A stretch of 36,092 nt of DNA, from NCBI GenBank assembly GCA_001917855.1, contig MNEU01000027.1, positions 1-36,092 on the forward strand. Direction: 5' to 3'. The first letter of the stretch is position 1; every line of letters begins with the position of its first letter. The translations under genes were made by a program, and so were the position numbers. The notes below the pieces were generated by a model. The model was not told the origin of the DNA, searched no databases, and saw only the letters and a program-made list of their open reading frames with translations. This stretch comes from Armatimonadetes bacterium 13_1_40CM_64_14 (GTDB lineage Bacteria; Sysuimicrobiota; Sysuimicrobiia; Sysuimicrobiales; Kaftiobacteriaceae). Shown here piece after piece: positions 1-8,531 of this stretch.

Positions 1-353
1 GTAGGATCCATGACGGCGGCCCCGCTCACATCCTCGAGCGAGAAGATCTTCCGACGGCGTTCCCGGCGCAGACGGTCCACGAAGGAGTTGTGCATGATGC
101 GGAAGAGCCACCGATCAAACCGCGTCCCGGGTTGAAACCGGTGGAAGGCGCGAAATGCTTCTTCCGCGGCTTGCTGCAAGAGATCCTCGCTATCGGGTGC
201 GTTGCCCGTCAGGTAGTAGGCGAACCGGTACGCGTGCTCCCAGTGGGCGGCGAGGAGCTCGGCGAAGCTCTCCTGCGCGGCCGTACGATCTCCGGCCGAA
301 GCAAAGGTAGTCCCCGGGACTGAGCCCGCAAGGGGCGTTTGAACGCGTTCCAT
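1..353 (-). CDS. ECF-type RNA polymerase sigma-70 factor, partial (runs off the window start)
   Basis: Manual minus-strand translation from ATG at 353: MERVQTPLAGSVPGTTFASAGDRTAAQESFAELLAAHWEHAYRFAYYLTGNAPDSEDLLQQAAEEAFRAFHRFQPGTRFDRWLFRIMHNSFVDRLRRERRRKIFSLED; typical sigma region 2 (AYRFAYYLTG..DSEDLLQ..F, WLFRIMHNSFVD.LR). Not in ORF track because it is open at the edge. Confidence 0.85.
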   Translation of the reverse strand, partial: MERVQTPLAGSVPGTTFASAGDRTAAQESFAELLAAHWEHAYRFAYYLTGNAPDSEDLLQQAAEEAFRAFHRFQPGTRFDRWLFRIMHNSFVDRLRRERRRKIFSLEDVSGAAVMDP

Positions 354-403
354 GGCATCCTCGGCGGGAAGCGCTGCGCGGTCCCCGCCCACCGATTCAG
401 CGA

Positions 404-793
404 TCACTTCATGATCGTGACGCTGGCTGCCTGGTATGTCAATGCGGGACCACGGCCACTCGTTGTCCCTGTAATCGCGACGGTCTTGCCGATCCTGAGG
501 TCTCGGACGGATGCGCCCTTCCCGGCTTTGAGCACCTTGGTTTTGGCCGTGTGTCTCACCCAGAGTTTGCCGTGCGCCTTGAGCCCGGTCCCGCGCGTAA
601 CCTTCAGCACCTCGACTTGCGCCCAGCCTCTACCGATCTGGAGAATCTTCGCTTCGATCTCGAAGGGCACGCGGGGCGCCTTTGAGGGCGGCGCCGGAGA
701 GGGTGAGAGTGTTTGTGCTGCGACCATCGCCGAGTTCACCAACAGCGCCGCGGCGACGGTGAGTGCGAAACCCACACGGCCCTTCAATGCCAT
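404..793 (-). CDS. Small secreted protein of unknown function (signal peptide + beta-rich domain)
   Basis: 129 aa ORF; N-terminal hydrophobic signal MALKGRVGFALTVAAALLVNSAMVAAQ; upstream of and co-oriented with the ECF sigma gene. Confidence 0.6.
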   Translation of the reverse strand: MALKGRVGFALTVAAALLVNSAMVAAQTLSPSPAPPSKAPRVPFEIEAKILQIGRGWAQVEVLKVTRGTGLKAHGKLWVRHTAKTKVLKAGKGASVRDLRIGKTVAITGTTSGRGPALTYQAASVTIMK

Positions 794-954
794 TCCCCCT
801 CTATAGAGGCTTCGATAGCTAGAACGTTTCAGCCCCCGGGGAAGTTCCTCCGCGGAGGTTCACCCTCCCCTGGATGGCGCCAGACGCTCATCATGATTGG
901 GGTTGTATACTGAGTCGAGAGGTCGATGCGCGTGACAACACCTGGAGGATTGGT

Positions 955-3610
955 GTGACTCGATTCGATCTGCACGCCATGCAGTCGACGCTTCGCGTCG
1001 ACAATCGAACGATTGCATACTACCCCGTACACGCCCTCAGCCCGCACTTGGCGACGCCTCTGGAGAGGCTCCCTGCGACCGTGAAGATCCTGCTGGAGAA
1101 CGTCCTGCGACATGCCGCCGGCGGCTTGTTTTCCGCAGACGATATCGCGACGCTCGCCGCCTGGCAACCAGGGCTGACGCTCCGTCCCGACTTTCCTTGT
1201 CTGCCCTCCCGGGTGCTGCTGCAGGACTTCACCGGCGTACCGGTTGTGGTTGATCTCGCCACTATGCGCGATGCCGTCGCGCAGTTAGGAGGCGATCCGC
1301 GCCGCGTCAACCCCGTGATTCCCGCCGACCTGGTCATTGACCACTCGGTGCAGGTGGACATTTTCGGGATGCCGGGGGCGTTTGGACGCAACGTGGCCTA
1401 CGAGTATCAGCGTAACCGCGAGCGATACCTGCTGCTGCGATGGGCGCAGCAGGCCTTCGCGAACCTGCGCGTGGTGCCTCCGGGCACCGGGATTGTCCAT
1501 CAAGTTAACTTAGAGTACCTGGCTCAGGTGGTGTCGGTCCAGACGGCGGCTGGGCTGGAACTCGCCTATCCCGACACGCTTGTCGGGACCGACTCGCACA
1601 CCACGATGGTGAACGGGATGGGTGTGTTGGGGTGGGGCGTCGGGGGAATCGAGGCGGAAGCCGTGCTGTTGGGTGAGCCGACCTATCTTACAGTGCCCGA
1701 GGTGGTCGGGGTCCGCCTGACCGGCCGTCTGCGGGAAGGGGTGACGGCCACTGATCTGGTGCTGACCGTTACCCAGCTGCTGCGCACCATCGGGGTGGTG
1801 GCGAAGTTCGTCGAGTTTTACGGGCCGAGCGTGCAGGCTCTGGCCCTCCCGGACCGGGCGACGATTGCCAACATGGCCCCAGAATACGGGGCGACAGCCG
1901 CCCTCTTTCCGATTGACACGGAGACTCTGACTTACCTGCGTCTCACCGGCCGGCCTGAAGCCCACGTGCGCGTCGTGGAAGCGTACGCGCGGGCGCAAGG
2001 GCTGTTTCACACGCCGACCGAGATGGAGCCCGTGTTTGATCAGGTCGCGGAGCTGGACCTGTCTACGGTGGAGACGAGTCTTGCCGGACCGCGACGGCCG
2101 CAGGATCGCGTGCCGCTGCCCCAGACGTCCCGGAGCTTCCGGGCTGCATTTGCCGAGCAGCTCACGCCGTCGGCAGGCAAGACCGCGACGGCTACCGCCG
2201 TAGCCGAACGGCCCCCTGTCGTGCAGGTCCAGATCGATGGTCAAGCAGCCACGCTCACGCATGGCGCGGTCGCGATCGCGGCGATCACCAGTTGCACCAA
2301 CACCAGCAATCCTGAGGTGATGGTCGCGGCGGGGTCCAGGATCGGCAGTGGTGACATCCTATCTGGAGCGTGCTGGCCTCACGCCCTACCTTGACGCACT
2401 GGGATTTCAGCTCGTCGGGTACGGGTGCACGACCTGCATAGGCAACAGCGGCCCCCTGCCGCAGCCGATCGCCGACGCGATTCAACAGCACGACTTGGTG
2501 GTAGTCGCCGTGCTCAGCGGGAATCGCAACTTCGATGGCCGCATCCACCCCTTGGTGCGCGGTAGCTATCTGGCCTCCCCGCCACTGGTGGTCGCATTCG
2601 CCCTGGCGGGCACCGTGGAGATCGACCTCCTCACCCAGCCGCTCGGACGGGACCGGCAAGGCCGCTCCGTGTATTTGAAAGATCTGTGGCCGAGTGCTGC
2701 AGAGGTGCACGCGGTGGTGCGCCAGGCGGTGTCCCCGGAGTTGTTCACGACCCGCTACCGGGATGTCTTCACGGGAGACGAGATGTGGCAGACGCTGGCC
2801 GTGGGCGCCGGCGAGCGGTACGGCTGGGAGGATGCTTCCACCTACGTCCGCCAGGCGCCGTTCTTTGCGGGCCTGTCGCCGCAGCCTCCACCCATCCTCG
2901 ACATCCGTGGGGCTCGGGTGCTGGTGTGGGTGGGCGATTCAGTGACGACCGATCACATCTCGCCCGCGGGAGCGATTCCGTCTGACAGCCCGGCTGGCCG
3001 CTACCTCATTGAACACGGCGTGAAGCTCGCCGACTTCAACACGTACGGTTCGCGCCGGGGGAACCATGAGGTGATGATGCGCGGGACATTCGCCAACATC
3101 CGGCTGCGGAACCGGTTAGGTGGCGGCCGGGAGGGTGGGTGGACAACGCACTATCCGTCTCAAGAGCTGATCACGATCTACGATGCTGCGCTGCGCTACC
3201 AACAGGAGGGCGCGCCGCTGGTGGTCCTCGCGGGCAAGGAGTACGGGTCGGGGAGTTCACGGGACTGGGCGGCCAAGGGACCTCTGCTCCTGGGGGTACG
3301 CGCGGTGCTAGCAGAGAGCTTTGAACGCATCCACCGTAGCAACCTGGTCGGGATGGGGATCCTCCCGCTTCAGTTTGCACCGGGGACCACGCCTGCTGCT
3401 CTTGGACTGGATGGCAGCGAGGTGCTTGGGATCACGGGGATCGCTGACCTGAGGCCCGGACAGGTGCTGACCGTGTCCGCGCGCCGCAATGGGAGCACCA
3501 AGACGTTTCAAGCGACCGTGCGGGCGGATACCCCAATCGAGGTGGAGTACTATCGGCACGGCGGGATCCTGCCGTATGTCGCGAGGAAGCTGGCCAAGGC
3601 GAAGGGATGA
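955..3610 (+). pseudogene. acnA: Aconitate hydratase A, interrupted by a short out-of-frame internal deletion near 2333-2336
   Basis: Two overlapping ORFs (874-2394 frame 1, 2348-3610 frame 2) are consecutive parts of one aconitase: ...AAITSCTNTSNPEVMVAAG | (G)PGSAVVTSYLERAGLTPYLDALGFQLVGYGCTTCIGNSGPL... SVTTDHISPAG, GSRRGNHEVMMRGTFANIR, AGKEYGSGSSRDWAAKGP. Likely start GTG 955 with GGAGG upstream. Confidence 0.85.
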
Positions 3611-3746
3611 GGGTCATGATTCATCCCGCGTTGGTCTGGTAACCCGTCGCATGCCACAGTAGCCGTAAGCAAAGCACCGGTTCACACAACCCGCGATCAC
3701 CGACGCCTCCGCCCTGATGCGTCATGAGGCTGGTGGTAGGAGCGTG

Positions 3747-3899
3747 CTATTTGGGCTTCGAGGTGGAGCCGTAATATGTGAGGGCTGCGATCACGATTCC
3801 GAAGATGACGTTACTCCACTTCAAGGTGCTACCGAACAAGAAGAATGGAGATAATGCTACCCACACACCTGCGATAAGAGTGACCCAGTATGCGGTCAT
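3747..3899 (-). CDS. Small membrane protein, SPW-repeat-like (50 aa)
   Basis: Manual translation: MTAYWVTLIAGVWVALSPFFLFGSTLKWSNVIFGIVIAALTYYGSTSKPK*; resembles half of an SPW-repeat protein (GVWVALSPF...KWSNVIFGIVIA). Below the ORF track size limit. Confidence 0.65.
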   Translation of the reverse strand: MTAYWVTLIAGVWVALSPFFLFGSTLKWSNVIFGIVIAALTYYGSTSKPK

Positions 3900-4052
3900 T
3901 CGATGAACGCCTCCTAGACTGTCTTTTTCACCACGGCGCGACCACGTCGACTATGTCATGCGTGCCCCTCTACCGTTGCGATCTTGCATCGATCTCGGTC
4001 CAATTCCTGACTCCTTCAGCTGGTTGCGTGGGCTGCCATGGGTTGGACCGTG

Positions 4053-5189
4053 TCACGATTTGCCGAGAACAATGAGCACTGCGAGTGCGGCGGCGCAGCC
4101 CAAGACGCCCCCGAAGTAGAAGGGTACCGCTGGGCCAAACGACGTCCACATCCACCCCGCCAGCAGCGAGGCCGGCAGGAGCCCGATGCCGACGAGCGTG
4201 GCATGAAACCCGATGGCCGTCGCGCGAATGGACGTCGGTGCCAAATCTGCCACCAGCGCCTTCTCCACACCGTCAAACACCCCCATGTACAGCCCGTACA
4301 CGGGGAACAACAGCCACAGTGATCCCGGGCTGGACGCAAGCCCAAAGCCCAGGTACACCAAACCGTAGAGCGCGTACCCTGCGACTAGCAATGTGCGACG
4401 GCCCACCCAATCGGACAGTCGCCCCGCGGGATAGGCCACTACCGCGTAGGTGATGTTAAAGACGAGGTACAACACGAGCACTGCGGCCGTCGCCACACCG
4501 AGATTCTGTGCGCGCAGCAACAGAAACTGGTTCGATGAGTTGCCCAAGGTGAAGAGGAAGACGACGAGCATGTAGGCGCGCAACTTCGCTGGCAGGACCG
4601 ACCAGCGCAGCACAGGGGCGTGCGTGCCGACGCGATGGGAGCGCACATCCCGCGCGAAGAACAGGACCCCGACACCGAGAGCGGCGGGGATCAGGGACCA
4701 CAAGAAGATCGCCCGGAGGTTCGCCGCTCCTGAGCGAAGCAGAACGATCGCTACAACGACACCCAGAGTTGCGCCCAGGGAGTCCATCGCGCGGTGCAAT
4801 CCGTAGGCGCGGCCCCGACGCGCCGGATCTGCGGAGTCGGCAATGAGTGCGTCGCGGGGCGCCGTGCGCACGCCCTTGCCAAAGCGATCCACGAACCGTC
4901 CTGCGAGCACGGTCGGCCACGCCTCAGCCACGACCAGAAACACCTTCCCAAGAGTCGATGCAGCGTACCCTGCGATGGCCAAGGGTTTGCGTCGGCCCAG
5001 ACGGTCGGAGATGTACCCGGAGAATACGCGCAGGAGGCTGGCGACACTTTCGGCGATGCCCTCAATGAACCCGAGGATGGCTGGCGACGCCCCCAGCGTC
5101 TGGGTGAGGAACATCGGCAGGAGCGGGTAGACCATCTCGGTACTGATGTCGGTCAAGAGGCTGGCGAGGCCGAGAATGATGATGTTCAT
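4053..5189 (-). CDS. MFS transporter
   Basis: 378 aa, many TM segments; MFS motif-A-like GYISDRLGRRKPLAIAGY and PAGRLSDWVGRRTLLVAGY. Confidence 0.85.
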   Translation of the reverse strand: MNIIILGLASLLTDISTEMVYPLLPMFLTQTLGASPAILGFIEGIAESVASLLRVFSGYISDRLGRRKPLAIAGYAASTLGKVFLVVAEAWPTVLAGRFVDRFGKGVRTAPRDALIADSADPARRGRAYGLHRAMDSLGATLGVVVAIVLLRSGAANLRAIFLWSLIPAALGVGVLFFARDVRSHRVGTHAPVLRWSVLPAKLRAYMLVVFLFTLGNSSNQFLLLRAQNLGVATAAVLVLYLVFNITYAVVAYPAGRLSDWVGRRTLLVAGYALYGLVYLGFGLASSPGSLWLLFPVYGLYMGVFDGVEKALVADLAPTSIRATAIGFHATLVGIGLLPASLLAGWMWTSFGPAVPFYFGGVLGCAAALAVLIVLGKS

Positions 5190-5376
5190 CGGCCCGCATT
5201 GTTCTCGAAGGTGTCAGGAGTTCCTCTGAACGCTCGGGGTCCCGAACGCGGAAACGAGCGACCGCCTACGACCGTTGCAGGTGGACTGCGAGCCCGCCGC
5301 CCACGGAAGTCCACCTCCTCATGCCGTGCGTCCACTCACTCCAGATGTGGATGCTTTTGGCACGCCCGGCGCAGCC

Positions 5377-6217
5377 CTAGGGTGTTGCAGGCGCATATCC
5401 GGACAGCCGGGCGAGTTCGTCGAGAGTGAGCACACCCTCGTAGCGCTGTCCTTGGATCTCCCAGGTCGGATATGCTCTCACACCTGCCGCAGCGCAGACC
5501 TGGGGTCGGCCTGCGGGAGACCGGGGATCACATTCGATATAGGGAAGGAGGGCCGCTGCCTGTCCGAACATCGCCTTCTGGTCCGCGCAGTGCGGACACC
5601 AGTAGGCTCCGTAAAACCTTTGCTCCCGAAGCAGAGAGGTGCTTGGCGAGGCCGGTTGCGTAGTCATTAGCGGCCACCTGCGGTGCAAACGCGCCGTATC
5701 CGAGGAGCAGGAAGCCCATAGCGGCTAGCGCGGCCACGGCCATCCATCCCCAGGTTGCCCCAGGTGGGTGCTGGGGCCGTCGGACGACAAGATAGATGAA
5801 GATCCCGAAGCTGAGAAAGGCCGAAAGTACGCACAAACTGCAGGTCGCGCGGATTGCGGTTTGCTGTACCGCGGTGAAGATCATTGATGCGCCTACCCCT
5901 GTGGCGGCGACGGGTAGGGCGAGGGCCCAACGGCGTTCGCTGCGGAGACGACGAAGGCCGAGGACGAGCAGCACAGCATAATAGGCCAGGCCGAGTAGGG
6001 CGACCGGGATCCCAAACGCGACCGCGTAGCGGCTCGACTGCACAACATCGCAGCCGGTCCCCAACGGGCAGTACGGCGAAGTTTGGACGGCCTTGGTGGC
6101 AAGTAGGTAGGCGCTCACGACGCCTCCCACCACTGCTGGGACCGCTACCCACAGGTCTCTGCCGGGTGGATGTCCGGATGTGACCGGACGGAGGTTCCGT
6201 GCGGGCTTGGACGTCAC
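5377..6217 (-). pseudogene. Vitamin K epoxide reductase / thioredoxin-domain fusion, with a +1 frameshift
   Basis: ORF 5528-6217 carries VKOR domain (CPLGTGCDVVQSSRYAVAFGIPVALLG; CSLCVLSAF) ending ...NDYATGLAKHLSASGAKV; ORF 5377-5688 carries YGAYWCPHCADQKAMFGQAAALLPYIECDP thioredoxin-like domain. Removing one T from the TTTT run (plus-strand AAAA 5613-5616) joins them as ...SGAKVYGAYWCPHC. Confidence 0.85.
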
Positions 6218-6317
6218 AGTATTTCATCTTAGCATTCCGCAAATGACCTCGGGCCCTCCGGCCCCCAGAGCAGTAGTCAACAGTAGGGTTCGCCCCTAGA
6301 GTAGTACCCGAGACCCC

Positions 6318-7289
6318 ATGCCCCGACTTGGCGTGCTCACTAGCGGAGGCGATGCCCCCGGCATGAACGCCGCGATTCGCGCGGTCGTGCGAACAGCCAC
6401 GTCCTACGGGTGGGAGGTTCTAGGCATCCGTCATGGGTATGCCGGTCTGATCGCGAATGACGTGGTGGTGCTGACGGCCCGCGACGTGGGGGGCATTATT
6501 CAACTCGGGGGGACCTTGCTCAACTCCGCTCGGTGTCCGGAGTTCCACGACGAGCCCGTCCGCCGCCGGGCGGTCGACACTGTGAGGCGCCACCAGCTGG
6601 ATGGGGTCGTCATTATCGGCGGCAATGGATCGCAACGCGGTGCCTATGATCTGGCCCAGTCCGGGGTGCCCGTGGTGGGCGTGGCGTCCACCATCGACAA
6701 CGACGTGTTCGGGACTGATCAGAGCATCGGGGTGGATACCGCTTTAAACATTGCGCTCGAGGCGGTGGACCGTCTGAAGACCACCGCCTCGGCGTTGCAG
6801 CGCGCCTTCTTGGTAGAAGTCATGGGGCGACACTGCGGCTACCTGGCGTTGATGACGGCGATTGCGGGCGGGGCCGATGCGGTCGTCATCCCCGAGATGG
6901 AAACCGACCCCGAGCAACTCATCGCAGACCTGCAGGCGGCCGCAGATCGCGGCAAGGCCCACGCCATGGTGGTCGTCGCCGAAGGCGCGCGGTACAATGC
7001 GGAACAGTTGATCGACTATTTTCACGCCCGACGGGACCGGCTAGGGTATGAGATTCGCGCCACGATCCTCGGCCACGTCCAACGCGGCGGCGCCCCGACG
7101 GCATTCGATCGGCTACTCGCGACGCGACTGGGCGCGGCGGCGGTGAACGAAATCATGGCCGGCCACGCGGCGGTCATGGTGGGAGTGCGACAGGGGGAAA
7201 TTGCCGCCACACCGCTGGACGAGGTCGTCAGGAATGTCAAGACGCTAGACTTGCGGTTGCTCGATCTCGCCCGACGGCTGGCTACATAG
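6318..7289 (+). CDS. pfkA: 6-phosphofructokinase
   Basis: 323 aa; GVLTSGGDAPGMNAAIRAVVR, IIGGNGSQRGA, STIDNDVFGTDQSIGVDTALN, VEVMGRHCGYLAL, ATILGHVQRGGAPTAFDR. Confidence 0.92.
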   Translation: MPRLGVLTSGGDAPGMNAAIRAVVRTATSYGWEVLGIRHGYAGLIANDVVVLTARDVGGIIQLGGTLLNSARCPEFHDEPVRRRAVDTVRRHQLDGVVIIGGNGSQRGAYDLAQSGVPVVGVASTIDNDVFGTDQSIGVDTALNIALEAVDRLKTTASALQRAFLVEVMGRHCGYLALMTAIAGGADAVVIPEMETDPEQLIADLQAAADRGKAHAMVVVAEGARYNAEQLIDYFHARRDRLGYEIRATILGHVQRGGAPTAFDRLLATRLGAAAVNEIMAGHAAVMVGVRQGEIAATPLDEVVRNVKTLDLRLLDLARRLAT

Positions 7290-8460
7290 CAGGATGCGAG
7301 ACCGCGTCGTCGCTCTCGCCGGACGCCGCCCGAAAAACATAGGACTTACGATCTTGGTGGATTCTTAGGGCGATTATCCCCTCGACGTAGGACGGGGACT
7401 TGTCGCTGCCCTTGCGGACGCGACCATCGGCGCATCGCCACGCGCCCAGGCACGAATGTTCCGTGCCGCGATGACGTCGGCCGGCCCAGCGTACATGACC
7501 ACAGACTGGGCAGGTACGACTCGTGTTGGCTGGATCCACGAAGACGACCGGCACCCCGGCTAGAGCAGCCTTGTAGACAATGAACTGCCGCAGTTGTCCG
7601 AACGCCCAGTTATGCAGTCGGGCCCGCTGGCGGCGCCTGGCCTTTATCCTGTCGCGGATGCCCTGAAGGTCTTCCAGAGCAATGCCGCAGCAGAGCCGTT
7701 GCGCCTTGGCCACCACGCGCTTGGCGATCCCGTGGTTGACATCCCGCTGGTATCGCCGCTGGCGTCCGGACAGTACTCTGAGTTTCCGGCGGGCCGCCCG
7801 CGTGCCCCGCTTCTGCAGGCGCTGCCGCCGGTGGACGTAGATCCGCTGTTTTTCTTCGACCGCCTGACCGCTGTAGGCCTCCCCCGCGCTGTCCGTGAGC
7901 AGGTTCACCGTCCCGAGGTCGCAGCCTAGGTACTCTCGTACGGAGGCGGGAGCCGGGACGTCCACCTCCACCACCTGATGCAGGATAAACTTGCCCCGCC
8001 GATAGCACAGCACCGCCTGATGGCGACTAGACAACTGTAACTGCGGGCGCGCGGTAAACGGGATCCGAAAACCGTATAATGACACCGTGCCGTCGCGCTT
8101 GTACTGATGCTTGTATACAGGGATCGCCCCGCGCCGCCGAAAGGTAGCCTGGTGCTGTCGGCGTTGTTTGTTGCGGTACGCGGAGGCAACCTTGCGGATG
8201 ACCACCACGGTTGCGGCCGCAGGCAACTGAAACCGCTCCCGTACCTCCCGATAGGCGCGGCGCTGAAGGGGCAACCAGTGCCAGAGGCGTTCTCTGAATG
8301 CCACGCCGGACAGCCAGTTCGCCGCTTTGTTGAACCGCTCAAGCCACGCGAGCAGCTGGGCGGGGTCAGCCGGGTCGAGTCGGACGGTCTTCGCACTTTT
8401 CATCAGTATATCATCAGTATATTCCTTCCTGCTGACCAATGCAAGTATTTACGTCAGGGG
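7290..8460 (-). mobile_element. TnpB-only IS605-type insertion between pfkA and the lacD-like gene (ends not defined)
   Basis: Lone tnpB, no tnpA visible, sitting between two co-oriented genes on the opposite strand; boundaries are approximate. Confidence 0.55.
7374..8403 (-). pseudogene. tnpB: IS200/IS605-family TnpB (OrfB), disrupted in its zinc finger region
   Basis: MKSAKTVRLDPADPAQLLAWLERFNKAANWLSGVAF...; RuvC I GCDLGTVNLLTDS; IALEDLQGIRD; TSRTCPVCGHV then frame is lost; ADVIAARNIRAWARG (conserved C-terminus with RuvC III Asp) follows in another frame from 7481 down to a stop at 7376-7374. Confidence 0.8.
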
Positions 8461-8531
8461 GATAATTGCCATTCTTGGTATCCAGGAGGATCCGGTCGCC
8501 TCATGTGGGTGACTCGATCGGGGGCAGGGCG

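Noticed and set aside
7282-8439. TnpB as an intact 385-aa functional nuclease or a confirmed TldR-type repressor
   Set aside because: The C-terminal ~75 aa are out-of-frame; conserved ADVIAARNI lies in another frame, so it looks like a disrupted element rather than an exapted protein.
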